Of a stretch of 25,865 bases of DNA, positions 14,893 to 22,640 are shown piece after piece. The notes beneath the pieces were generated by a model. It was not told the origin of the DNA and did not search any database. It saw only the letters and a list, made by a program, of their open reading frames with translations. The translations under genes and the position numbers were made by a program. Position 1 is the stretch's first letter. Every line of letters begins with the position of its first letter. The stretch comes from Treponema primitia ZAS-1. Its GTDB lineage: Bacteria > Spirochaetota > Spirochaetia > Treponematales > Breznakiellaceae. The stretch is taken from NCBI RefSeq assembly GCF_000297095.1, contig NZ_AEEA01000005.1:1-25865 (forward strand), read 5' to 3'.

Positions 14893-15315
14893 ATGTCAGA
14901 ATTGGTAGTTAGGACTAAAGAAGATCTGGAAAAAGCAAAAAATAATTTACCGGATACAATTATTTTTGAAGGAGAAATGGCAATAAAAATTCAAAAAGCG
15001 ATTAAGCGTAAAAAGTCCGGAAAGAAAGTTGGTATTGCCCTTGCAGGTGCTGGAGCTGTTGCCGCCATTATTGTTGGTATAGTTGCTGCGCCAGTTACGG
15101 CCGGAGCTTCACTTGGAGCTACAGCAGTCGGAATTTCGAACCTAACAATTGGAACTGCCGCTGGTGTAGCTACATTATCTCTTACTGAGGTTGCTATTGT
15201 TGCAGGTGTCATTGTTAGTGCATTGGGAGTATCCTTAGCTGTAGCCAAGGATCTTTTAAAAAATTACAATATGGAATTTAGTAATGGGGTAGCAAAATTT
15301 ACCAGAAAACAATAG
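14893..15315 (+). CDS. Glycine-rich two-helix membrane protein, unknown function
   Basis: 140 residues; AAGGAG lies 6 nt before the chosen ATG (MSELVVRTKEDLE). An in-frame ATG at 14887 is too close to that site, and one at 14845 lies inside the preceding gene. Layout: soluble helix 8-18, a VEGE-like strand (IIFEGEMAIKI, 23-33), a basic patch KRKKSGKK (38-45), hydrophobic segment 46-66, a Gly/Ala/Thr-rich stretch 67-97 with small-residue spacing like a glycine zipper, a second hydrophobic segment 99-118, and a short strand-forming C-terminus (NMEFSNGVAKFTRK). No signal peptide. Glycine-zipper helices pack tightly or oligomerise in membranes, so a pore or membrane anchor is possible. I know of similar small proteins but no assigned function. 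Confidence 0.7.
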   Translation: MSELVVRTKEDLEKAKNNLPDTIIFEGEMAIKIQKAIKRKKSGKKVGIALAGAGAVAAIIVGIVAAPVTAGASLGATAVGISNLTIGTAAGVATLSLTEVAIVAGVIVSALGVSLAVAKDLLKNYNMEFSNGVAKFTRKQ

Positions 15316-15378
15316 ATATACCTACATAACCGGTGGTTTTGATTTATTGTGTTAACAATTTCTTATTGGCGGTGAGTT

Positions 15379-15987
15379 ATGGACGTTGGTGAACTATCAA
15401 AACAAGTGGTTGATGTGCTATCAGATGTACTAAACCCTGAAATCATAATTACTTCAGCTATTGAAAAAGCCAATATTGGCATTATTCAACCTCCCTGGAA
15501 AAAAGTAACTAAACCAGACGAAAGCAGTTTTTGGTCAATTGTGGCCCGATCAAAAAATTGGTTCATTGAGCAAAATACAGTGTTTAAACAATATCGTTTA
15601 GTTGGTGATCCAAACAGAAAAGTATATGCCTCAATATTAAAAAGAGACAAACTTGAAATATTCTTACAAAATATAATCAATATTGGTTCAACGCAAAAGA
15701 TTAAAGAAGCACCATCGATGTCTATTTTTCAAATTGTTGTTGATGAAAATATTACCGTACGAAATGATTGTGCAAAAATGAATTATGATTATGCATTAGA
15801 AAAATACCCTAACACAAAAAATTTAACTGCCGGATTTTATACAACACATCCAGCAGATCCTAAAGCTTTAACTCCTATTGAAAATTATTTTGGTAACCTC
15901 GCCTTAAATAAGGAGGATGAATGTGTAGTCTTAATTGGAAAAATGGGCGCCAAATCTGTACATATAACAAAAAATAGACGAAAGTAA
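15379..15987 (+). CDS. Unknown protein, N-terminal part of a probably frameshifted 336-aa protein
   Basis: 202 residues as read (MDVGELSKQVVDVLSDVLNP...). The ribosome-binding site is weak (GGTGAG, 2 nt from ATG). The protein is mixed alpha/beta, cytosolic, with no membrane segment or recognisable catalytic motif. Notable strings are PPWKKVTKPDESSFW (44-58), YRLVGDPNRKVYASILKRDK and ENYFGNLALNKEDECVVLIG. The last residues (KNRRK) are out of character: just before them is an A6 run at 15969-15974. Reading on in the +1 frame from there gives a smooth continuation into the ORF at 16028. Very AT-rich, unlike the flanking surface-protein genes. It follows the membrane-protein gene by 63 nt. No family recognised. 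Confidence 0.65.
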   Translation: MDVGELSKQVVDVLSDVLNPEIIITSAIEKANIGIIQPPWKKVTKPDESSFWSIVARSKNWFIEQNTVFKQYRLVGDPNRKVYASILKRDKLEIFLQNIINIGSTQKIKEAPSMSIFQIVVDENITVRNDCAKMNYDYALEKYPNTKNLTAGFYTTHPADPKALTPIENYFGNLALNKEDECVVLIGKMGAKSVHITKNRRK

Positions 15988-16027
15988 TACGAATAATAAA
16001 ACTTCAATCGGTGTAAATATTAATAAT

Positions 16028-16390
16028 ATGGACACAAAGGAAGGTTTTTTAACCGCTAAGATTGGCGAATCAGTTTCAAGTGAATCACAATCTTTTATGG
16101 ATTATAAAGTAAAATTTGATGGCATTCAATCAAATATTTCACCTGATTTATTAAAAAAATCAGTCTGGTTTAAGAATGACTCCCAAATGAATGGTCTTTT
16201 GGAATTATTGCTGTCAAGTAATAAACCGATGGAATGGAATTATATTTCAAAAATGAGCTCTACATTTAATTTTGATTTTAAAATAGCGGCAAAAATATTA
16301 GGTGTTGGTGAGGGAGATTTGGAAAATGAATATAAAAAGGCAACCAAATTGATCAGAAAGTTTCATGTGATATTTTTAGAAGAAAAATAG
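16028..16390 (+). CDS. Unknown protein, C-terminal part of the same probably frameshifted protein
   Basis: 120 residues from the first ATG (MDTKEGFLTAKIGESVSS), but no Shine-Dalgarno precedes it. The frame stays open upstream to 15968 with protein-like text (DESNTNNKTSIGVNINN) and no start codon other than a rare ATT. This fits a fragment whose natural beginning is the previous ORF. The second half is helical (LLELLLSSNKPMEWNYISKM, then KIAAKILGVGEGDLENEYKK) and could be a small winged-helix-like unit; this is a guess. It ends 4 nt before a 9-bp hairpin. If translated alone, it would need an unusual start. Confidence 0.55.
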   Translation: MDTKEGFLTAKIGESVSSESQSFMDYKVKFDGIQSNISPDLLKKSVWFKNDSQMNGLLELLLSSNKPMEWNYISKMSSTFNFDFKIAAKILGVGEGDLENEYKKATKLIRKFHVIFLEEK

Positions 16391-16394
16391 AATA

Positions 16395-16420
16395 TAAAAT
16401 AGCATTAATCAGCTATTTTA
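16395..16420. terminator. 9-bp hairpin between convergent units, possible bidirectional terminator
   Basis: TAAAATAGC (16395-16403) pairs perfectly with GCTATTTTA (16412-16420) around an 8-nt loop, 4 nt after the stop of the rightward cluster. The stem is AT-rich. On the plus strand it is followed by an A/T mix with few Ts; on the minus strand by TATTCTATTTTTC, a better T tract for ending the leftward PcfJ operon. Confidence 0.5.
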
Positions 16421-16440
16421 AAATTAATAATAATTATTGA

Positions 16441-16593
16441 TGGTGTGAATTTGAAGGAGATGCAAACGACGGCTTTCTGTTATTGATAACTATCTTTATA
16501 GTAAAATGGCCAGGGATTAAGCTTACCAAACAAGGGTTTGCTAAAACAGTCGGGAAAATAATTTTTGTTATCGGTGCAGTCAATATGTCTTAT
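16441..16593 (+). pseudogene. Possible remnant of a small membrane protein
   Basis: Between the hairpin and the end of the PcfJ gene a rightward frame reads like protein: GDANDGFLLLITIFIVKW, then KLTKQGFAKTVGKIIFVIGA, with two hydrophobic stretches split by a basic loop. It has no ATG, GTG or TTG with a ribosome-binding site at its 5' end and runs on, antisense, into the PcfJ gene. I read it as a truncated leftover; chance is the alternative. Confidence 0.22.
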
Positions 16594-17930
16594 AACACCC
16601 CATTCTTAATCCTGTTCGCCTGGGCCCACCGGTTAATGACATTCATAGCCTTTGGGCTAACTCTAATATTGAACTTGGCCTTGGCTTGAATCAGCAAGCG
16701 ATCCTTTGTTACCTCCAATGTAGCGTGGCTTTCAATTAAGTGGGAATCCTTGTCATAAGAGGAAAGATTAAATATTGAACATTCCCCGCTTGAGCATTTA
16801 TAAGCGTATGATGAAACGCAGTTTTTCATTTTGCGTCCCTCATTAAGGAGATCCTGGGCAGTCAAAAGCTGGGTCACTCTCCATTTGCATTCAACGGTTT
16901 CAAAGGCAAAATTTGCTATATTGAATCCTCTCCACCTTTCTTTCAAGGCACTCGTAGCAGGCCTGTGTTGTTGCCTTGGATTTCTCGTCCGGGCAATCAT
17001 ATCCAAGGCTTCCTGTTCCCGTTGAATTTCCGCATGCCATTCATTTGCAATCCCGATAATACTGGTCATTGTTCTTCCGCTAAATGAAAATGGCTGAAAC
17101 TTCTCTCCCCATTTGATTTTTTTGTTGATTTTTACAAGGACAAAATCACAAATGTCCCCCAATTCGCCTTCCTCAACCTGATAGTCCGGGCTGCGGGCAA
17201 GTAAATCAAGAAAGCCGGCCACTATAGCATGGTTAAAATATTTTTCAAATTTCAGGGTAAATACTTTGGCGATAATCATGCATTGTTTGACGCTCATGTT
17301 CTTTGCCTTGCACTTTGCGTAGAAATACAGGCGGACAACAGATAATGGGCCTGAATATGGCAGGGTTTCAGTAAGGAAATAATGGGCGTCTGCTTTGGTA
17401 AAGTATTCCTTGTTTTTTCGATGGAATGAATCGCCGCTTGCTATATCGCTTACCCATTGTTTGGAAAGGTTAATTATACCATAGTAAGCGGACTTTTTTT
17501 CTTTACCCTGTTCATCCAAAAAGTGATCCTTTTGGAGCGTTGTAAACAGCAAAGGTATGGGGATAGGGTAGGGATAGATATAGGTTTTAAAAAAATCTAT
17601 GTACTGGCGGTCTTTGTTAAAAGAATGGGACCTGAATCCCTGGGGTAATGTATCCCGTTTGTCATAGGGAGTCCAGCTTATATAAGAAAAAGCTTCCAGG
17701 AGTTTGCAGGCATCAGATTTTTTGTCCGATGATATATTCCTTTTGCGGTCCTCCGCTAAAATTTGTTCCGCAGCACTATTTTCCGCATCCTTTTTTTCCT
17801 TGCGTTCCAACCGGTATTGTCTTTTTCTGCTTACCCGGGCAATGGTTTTTTCGCGCCGTTGAAATCTTTTTTCACGTCTGCGAATTTCTTCTAAAGTTTC
17901 GATGCGTTTGGTTGATTTAGGTTCTCTCAT
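16590..17930 (-). CDS. PcfJ-domain protein
   Basis: 446 residues. Residues 1-60 are very basic and probably coiled (EEIRRREKRFQRREK). The middle (about 85-330) is a mostly helical, unrecognised region with an odd YIYPYPIPIPLLF stretch near 115. The C-terminal 97 residues match the PcfJ domain: WRVTQLLTAQDLLNEGRKM, then KNCVSSYAYKC with Cys371, Cys379 and Cys384, a CSIFNL strand, an IQAKAKFN strand and a final NRWAQANRI helix. PcfJ is named from the Enterococcus plasmid pCF10 transfer region; relatives occur on plasmids, integrative elements and in chromosomes, and their biochemical role is not established. The ATG overlaps the upstream gene by 4 nt (ATGA), so the two are translationally coupled. 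Confidence 0.8.
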   Translation of the reverse strand: MREPKSTKRIETLEEIRRREKRFQRREKTIARVSRKRQYRLERKEKKDAENSAAEQILAEDRKRNISSDKKSDACKLLEAFSYISWTPYDKRDTLPQGFRSHSFNKDRQYIDFFKTYIYPYPIPIPLLFTTLQKDHFLDEQGKEKKSAYYGIINLSKQWVSDIASGDSFHRKNKEYFTKADAHYFLTETLPYSGPLSVVRLYFYAKCKAKNMSVKQCMIIAKVFTLKFEKYFNHAIVAGFLDLLARSPDYQVEEGELGDICDFVLVKINKKIKWGEKFQPFSFSGRTMTSIIGIANEWHAEIQREQEALDMIARTRNPRQQHRPATSALKERWRGFNIANFAFETVECKWRVTQLLTAQDLLNEGRKMKNCVSSYAYKCSSGECSIFNLSSYDKDSHLIESHATLEVTKDRLLIQAKAKFNIRVSPKAMNVINRWAQANRIKNGVL

Positions 17931-18412
17931 TTCCTGGCCATCCTGTCTAACTCATGTTGGGCCGCCTTTTCAATTATTCGGCGAGTATTAAGGTAGTACA
18001 ACACATCAAGGGGTTTTCCTTTCCATGTCTTAATTATTTTTTTGGCTTCTTTGTTTTTGAGCCAGTCAAAATGCAAAGACACACCGTTATAATATTTAAA
18101 TGCTCTGATATGGTTAAAATCTTCCATAAAATTATCTTCAGCATTATACCGATCGGAATAGCCATTCAGGATATTCCTGATTTCCGTGGTGTATTCATTC
18201 CATATTTTTTTCTTGGGATAGTAAAATCGCGCTGAAGAAGACCAGCTTCCATCTCCTGCAGCATGATAGCGGGGGAAAACCGCATCGCCTTTTTCGAGAG
18301 CCCTCATTTCGTAATAGATACATCGACGCGCTTCTGTACGAATACTGCCCCAATCAGGACCCCAGTGTTCGTAAGATTGGTCAGAGGGAAATTTTCGGTA
18401 AGTTCTGGACAT
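17927..18412 (-). CDS. Unknown 161-aa protein, first gene of the PcfJ operon
   Basis: GGGAGG lies 5 nt before the ATG. The protein starts MSRTYRKFPSDQSYEHWGPDWGS; it is soluble, aromatic- and charge-rich (several Trp and Tyr), with no signal peptide or membrane segment. Segments of note: TEARRCIYYEMRALEKGD (27-44), RFYYPKKKIWNEYTTEIRN (62-80) and a helical C-terminus with IIKTWKGKPLDVLYYLNTRR. The 4-nt overlap with the PcfJ gene implies co-function. On plasmid pCF10 pcfJ is paired with pcfK; this protein does not look like PcfK to me, so it may be a different partner in the same position. No family recognised. Confidence 0.7.
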   Translation of the reverse strand: MSRTYRKFPSDQSYEHWGPDWGSIRTEARRCIYYEMRALEKGDAVFPRYHAAGDGSWSSSARFYYPKKKIWNEYTTEIRNILNGYSDRYNAEDNFMEDFNHIRAFKYYNGVSLHFDWLKNKEAKKIIKTWKGKPLDVLYYLNTRRIIEKAAQHELDRMARK

Positions 18413-18499
18413 GTCTGCCTCCCGGGTTAAACCCTACGAGAAGACAGTCCACCTTTTTATATGATGCTTTTTCATGGTATTCATAATATAATACTGTAT

Positions 18500-18536
18500 A
18501 TCAGGAAATGTCGCTTATGAAGCGACATTTCCTGAT
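18500..18536. repeat. Perfect 17-bp inverted repeat with 3-nt centre
   Basis: The left arm 18500-18516 (core GGAAATGTCGCTT) is followed by ATG and then its exact complement 18520-18536. It lies 88 nt upstream of the PcfJ operon start. Rightward it is followed after 4 nt by CCTTTTTCTC, so it could terminate transcription from the left, but no rightward gene is nearby. It could equally be an operator or a cruciform-forming relic of a mobile element end. Confidence 0.7.
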
Positions 18537-18549
18537 CGGGCCTTTTTCT

Positions 18550-18651
18550 CATACTCCGCCATTTACGCAACCACTCAATGAAGTGGTGCATCAGGATAAA
18601 TTTAAAATCCTTACCCTTCTTGCGGGAATTAGGGAGACTCAGGCTTGCTAA
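18550..18651 (+). pseudogene. Possible winged-helix regulator remnant
   Basis: A start-less frame of 33 codons reads PLNEVVHQDKFKILTLLAG, which resembles the first helices of ArsR/MarR-like winged-helix regulators (the usual text is of the type L-x-x-VIH-x-PxRLxIL-x-L). It stops after 14 more codons from that point and has no ribosome-binding site. Chance similarity is quite possible. Confidence 0.22.
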
Positions 18652-19192
18652 CCTCTATAAGTAATTCTCCGAGAGCAGCAAGTTTTTCCGAAAAAATTCG
18701 AAAGAATTTATATGGAACAAGCGTTTCCCGCGATATATCTTTAATAGTATTTGTCCTCGCTTAAAGCGTTTGGCGCCGGACTTTGGACTGACGTGCTTCA
18801 TTTGGAACGACAATAATGCGGAAAATGTCGAGATTGTGGATTATCACTAAGGCGGGAAGATACTCCTCATAGCGAACAACGTGTAGTAACGCCCGATGAG
18901 ATACCTCAACCGATAGTCTGGAATGGTACTGCCATCCCACATATATTGGGCCATTTCCCTGTACTAGCCTTCCACGGACTAAATACCGCCTTTTCTTTGT
19001 CCCTCCCGTTGATTTTACGAATTATTGTAAATTTATCATAAAAAAGTGGAAAAATTCTTTCTATGGGTATATTATACTTGTAGTCAGGATTTGGGGTATA
19101 CATGTCAGTCAGTCCATATACCCATTTTCGCTCTCTTGGTGCGCTGCACTTGTTGCAGAAGCTTATTTACTATATATTTGATAGGAATACTA

Positions 19193-19201
19193 TGATATAC
19201 T
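19193..19201 (+). promoter_or_regulatory. Extended -10 promoter TGATATACT for the lipoprotein operon
   Basis: TGATATACT gives an expected start site near 19208, about 97 nt before the ATG at 19305. A TTGATA at 19178-19183 is only 12 nt away, too close for a normal -35. The C17 tract would begin about 8 nt into the transcript. Confidence 0.45.
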
Positions 19202-19215
19202 TCTTGCGTACTATA

Positions 19216-19232
19216 CCCCCCCCCCCCCCCCC
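19216..19232 (+). repeat. Poly-C homopolymer (17 C), candidate phase-variation tract
   Basis: Seventeen consecutive C residues lie between the predicted -10 and the start codon of the lipoprotein operon. Such tracts slip at high rate during replication. In Treponema pallidum, poly-G tracts near tpr promoters change transcription with length (established knowledge). Here the predicted effect would be on the leader or promoter, not on a reading frame. Confidence 0.9.
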
Positions 19233-19304
19233 GCTAGATTTACTAGGATATCCCGTAGTTTTAAAACCCCAAACTCATGCTATATCAGGTCAAGGAGCTT
19301 TGCT

Positions 19305-22300
19305 ATGAAAGCAGCGCGCTTTTTTTCCCTAGCCTGCGGAGCCCTCCTCATGTTCGCCGGATGCGACCTTTTTCTCAATAAGCCGGAAAAGGACGCCCTT
19401 TCCGGGGCGGAATACGAGGCATGGCTGGCCAAGGCGCCCCACCTTTCGGTGCGTATGGAACTGGTCCCCGGTTCGGGCTCCACCAACCCCCCGGCGGGGC
19501 TTATTGTACTGCCGGACAACCGGCCCAAGCTGGAAGTGCCCTTTAACGCTACCTTTACGGAAAACCCCGGGTTCGGCTTTGTGGAATGGCGGGCCTTCAG
19601 GACCGGCGCCCCGGTAAAAGATGGGGACGCCAAATTAGGCGCCGAGGTGGGGTTTAAAAGCCTCAACGCCTCGGGCACCGAAGTAGAAGTGACCGTCCTG
19701 ATTAATGAAGAAATAACCATCATCCCCTTTTGCGCGGCCCTGCCGGAGGTGACGGACCATAACCTGCCCAACGCAACCTTTGACCGGCTGCCCACCAACT
19801 ACCCCGTGGAGATGCGGTTTAACACGCCCATACTAAGCGAAAGCCTTTCCTTCCTGACCGCCGACAATCCCCAGGGGACCATTACCGTAACGGGAAAGGC
19901 GGACCAGGGGATGAACCCGGTGGTCCGGGATTTGACCAGCCAGTACGAGCTGCAAAAGGATACGGGGGGGCTCTGGATACGACTGGAGCCGGTACGGAAC
20001 GGCATTACCCTTGCAAACAACAATATTACGATAGAACTGGGGACCGGCATACGCAGCAGGGACTATCCCATATATATGGTGGAAAGCCGGGCCTTTAGCT
20101 ACGGCGCTTCGGACGGCCCGGACCTGAACTTCCCGGTGGTTGACAGCAGCCTTATCAGAGGAGCCCGGGGCGTTGGGGAGACCGATGTCTTTTTCCCGGG
20201 GAAAACCATTAGCTATGACCGCGCCAGGCGGACCTGGCCTGCGGAATATGCCCTGAAAAGTGATGAAGCAGGGACACAGACCGTGTACCTGTTTTTTGAC
20301 GCCTATAAAACCTCCGCAACGATAAAGGAAATAAGTATCACCGAGGAACGGGTTTTGGATATCGCAGGCCGTGCGGTAACCGGGGAGACCCTGAGCAGAT
20401 CGGCCTACCCCAATGAGAATTTGCGGGACGCCGATACCCCCCTGGCCCAGCAATACGTTCTGGAATTGCAAAAAGTACCCTTTACTATCGCCCATACGGT
20501 GCAGACCGTTAAGGAAGGGGTCATTCGGTTTTATATACAGCCCCGGGATTCCTTTGGGATTGGGTACAGTTATGCGGACGCCCTGTCCCGGGGTCTGTAT
20601 GTGGAGGCCCTGTTGGACCTGCCCCCGGACCCGGTGTCCTGGATTGAGGGCACCTATAACCGGAGCGACGGGACGATTACCCTGTCCTGGACGGATCCGG
20701 CTAATGCGGACCTGGACTACATCGACATAAGCTGGGCTGGGGGTACAGCAACGGCGTTGGCGGGGGAGCAGAAGGCGGTCCTGACCGATATGACTTCCGG
20801 ACTCTACGACTTTACCATTACCGCCGTAGACCGGGGCGGGAACCGCACTACGATTGTGTTCCCCTTTAATGCGGATTCTACGATTCCCAGCCCGGTTAGT
20901 AATCTCCAGGGATCCTACAATCCGGATTCCCAAAGCATGGTCCTTTCCTGGAATAACCCGGTGGGGGACACGGAAGCGGAAACTATCAAGATTAGCTGGA
21001 GCGGCGCTTCCGGCGGCTCAAGCTCCGTAGCCTTAAGCGGCGTTGATCAGGGCTATGCCATACCCGGCATAGCGCCGGCCAACGGCGCGGCCTACACCGT
21101 AACGGTGAAGACCGCCAACGCCCTGAAAGAATCCGGCGGGGTCTCAGTGACCGTCTACCCGGACATCACGCCCCCCAGCCCGCTTACGGTTACCACTTTT
21201 TATAACCAGGGCTCCAGGACTATCGCGGCCAGCTGGACCGATCCGGCGGACGCGGATTTGCAGGAGATACTCCTGGAATGGGGGATCAACGGGGAAGGCA
21301 TTGCGGGAAGCCAGCGGATAAACCGGGGGCAGGAATCCTACGTTATTACCGGGGTTGTTTCGGACAGCCGGGGCTACACGGTGCAGGCCTATGCAATTGA
21401 CCGTGCGGGGAACCAGTCCGCCGGGGCTTCGGAACCTGTGAAAACCGACACCACCCCGCCCGGGGCTGTGTGGGGCCTTGCGGGTTCCTATAACCGGGAG
21501 GCGCAGCGGATTACCGTTACCTGGACCGATCCGGTGGACCCTGACTTGAAGGAGATCCGCCTTGCCTGGCAGGCGGGAACCGGGGCTTTGACGGATATAA
21601 CCCTGGACCCGGGGGTCGGGACCTATACCATTAATTCAGTGGGCTATAACAGCGGGGAATACAGCATTACCGTTACTGCAGCAGATCAGGCTGGTAATGC
21701 AGGGAGAAGTGAAACAGTAAATGTACGGACCGACATCCTGCCTAAGCGCTTGCCCGCTCCCACGGGGATACAGGTCCTGCCCACAGGCAGCGCCGATTCC
21801 AAGACACTTACCATCGAATGGGACGCGGTTAGCGGCGCTACAGGCTATGAGGTGGTTTACAACATCCATAACGATAGCAACACGGCGTTATCCGGTGGCG
21901 GTACGATTACTGATGCCGCCGGCGGTAAAAAGACTACGACGATTACCGGCCTGAGCCGGGCGTCCTATTATGTGTGGGTACGGGCAAAGAACGCGCTTGG
22001 CGCCGGGGAATACAACATCGCCCCTGCTATCGGGACCCCTAAGTACAATGTTGCAAGCCTTTCGAATCTGGTGATGAGCCCTGTGTCGATAAGCGGGTTT
22101 TCTCCCGGAACATATACTGGGTATTCGGTGATAATCCCTTCTACCAGCTCCACCTTCACGGCAACGGGCTACCCCAGTTTTTTCGGAACAGTGCAATATA
22201 AGTTCAGCGGCGCCTTCGATTCCCTCAACACATGGAATATTAGCCCTGGGGCCGCGGGCACGGTAACCGTACGGGTGACCGCAGAAGACGGCTCGGCATA

Positions 22301-22637
22301 CCAAGACTACACCGTAGCTGTAAGCGCGGCCTGGTCGAATCCCGGGGGCATCGTCCTGCCGGGGGAGAAAATCACCCTGAGCCCCACGGCGCCGGTGAAC
22401 CTTAGATGGGCTACCGGTACACAGATATTTAAAGTGAGCCCGGTTTCAGAGGCCATAACAAACGGCAGCATAGAGTGGTTTGTGGACGGGCAAAAGAAAA
22501 GCGGTCCGGGTACCAATACTACCTTCACCGTAACGGCGAAAGGGTATTCCCTGGGGAGGACCCACACCGTAACGGTTCGGGCGAAGGTTGGCGGTTTGCC
22601 CTATTCGCGGGATGCCCAGTTCACGGTAACGGAGTAG
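19305..22637 (+). CDS. Large surface lipoprotein with SbsA-type and fibronectin III-like repeats
   Basis: 1,110 residues. AAGGAG lies 7 nt before the ATG. Signal peptide MKAARFFSLACGALLMFAGC with lipobox FAGC (Cys20). Residues about 30-140 form a repeat-like beta domain, and 145-260 resemble an SbsA/Big_5 Ig-like domain (YPVEMRFNTPILSESL). From about 441, four related fibronectin III-like units start near 443, 529, 626 and 720, with the signature SYNxxxxxITxxWTDPxDxDL and a closing VTAxDxAGNxS. A fifth, more ordinary fibronectin III unit follows at about 817-915 (GYEVVYN, then ASYYVWVRAKNALGAGEY). A cadherin-like/beta-sandwich domain lies at 922-1010, and the end (1025-1110) is a beta domain of a kind often seen at treponemal lipoprotein C-termini. 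Likely lipid-anchored surface adhesin or binding protein. The next gene starts 3 nt after the stop. Confidence 0.88.
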   Translation: MKAARFFSLACGALLMFAGCDLFLNKPEKDALSGAEYEAWLAKAPHLSVRMELVPGSGSTNPPAGLIVLPDNRPKLEVPFNATFTENPGFGFVEWRAFRTGAPVKDGDAKLGAEVGFKSLNASGTEVEVTVLINEEITIIPFCAALPEVTDHNLPNATFDRLPTNYPVEMRFNTPILSESLSFLTADNPQGTITVTGKADQGMNPVVRDLTSQYELQKDTGGLWIRLEPVRNGITLANNNITIELGTGIRSRDYPIYMVESRAFSYGASDGPDLNFPVVDSSLIRGARGVGETDVFFPGKTISYDRARRTWPAEYALKSDEAGTQTVYLFFDAYKTSATIKEISITEERVLDIAGRAVTGETLSRSAYPNENLRDADTPLAQQYVLELQKVPFTIAHTVQTVKEGVIRFYIQPRDSFGIGYSYADALSRGLYVEALLDLPPDPVSWIEGTYNRSDGTITLSWTDPANADLDYIDISWAGGTATALAGEQKAVLTDMTSGLYDFTITAVDRGGNRTTIVFPFNADSTIPSPVSNLQGSYNPDSQSMVLSWNNPVGDTEAETIKISWSGASGGSSSVALSGVDQGYAIPGIAPANGAAYTVTVKTANALKESGGVSVTVYPDITPPSPLTVTTFYNQGSRTIAASWTDPADADLQEILLEWGINGEGIAGSQRINRGQESYVITGVVSDSRGYTVQAYAIDRAGNQSAGASEPVKTDTTPPGAVWGLAGSYNREAQRITVTWTDPVDPDLKEIRLAWQAGTGALTDITLDPGVGTYTINSVGYNSGEYSITVTAADQAGNAGRSETVNVRTDILPKRLPAPTGIQVLPTGSADSKTLTIEWDAVSGATGYEVVYNIHNDSNTALSGGGTITDAAGGKKTTTITGLSRASYYVWVRAKNALGAGEYNIAPAIGTPKYNVASLSNLVMSPVSISGFSPGTYTGYSVIIPSTSSTFTATGYPSFFGTVQYKFSGAFDSLNTWNISPGAAGTVTVRVTAEDGSAYQDYTVAVSAAWSNPGGIVLPGEKITLSPTAPVNLRWATGTQIFKVSPVSEAITNGSIEWFVDGQKKSGPGTNTTFTVTAKGYSLGRTHTVTVRAKVGGLPYSRDAQFTVTE
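22631..22634 (+). promoter_or_regulatory. Ribosome-binding site GGAG inside the end of the upstream gene
   Basis: GGAG overlaps the last codon of the upstream lipoprotein and ends 6 nt before the ATG at 22641, with the stop codon between them. This is the layout of translational coupling. Confidence 0.5.
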
Positions 22638-22640
22638 GCG

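Larger units (their letters stand above)
18413..19192. other. Long intergenic stretch, apparently decayed
   Basis: No intact gene is supported here. It holds the 37-nt inverted repeat (18500-18536) and a short frame at 18550-18651 (listed separately). Other fragments read as protein only in short runs, for example FGLTCFIWNDNNAENVEIV around 18785-18841, and are cut by stops. A lone TATACT at 19073-19078 has no gene behind it. The leftward frame 18906-19103 lacks a ribosome-binding site. Confidence 0.5.

Noticed and set aside
18906..19103. A 65-codon leftward ORF
   Set aside because: No ribosome-binding site, no recognisable features, and it lies in a decayed region.
19102..19308. A 68-codon rightward ORF crossing the poly-C tract (encoding a run of prolines)
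   Set aside because: No ribosome-binding site; it would depend on the tract length and ends over the start of the real lipoprotein gene.
19833..20933. A 366-codon leftward ORF over the fibronectin III-type lipoprotein
   Set aside because: Shadow of the coding frame; Pro/Gly/Arg-rich, no family features.
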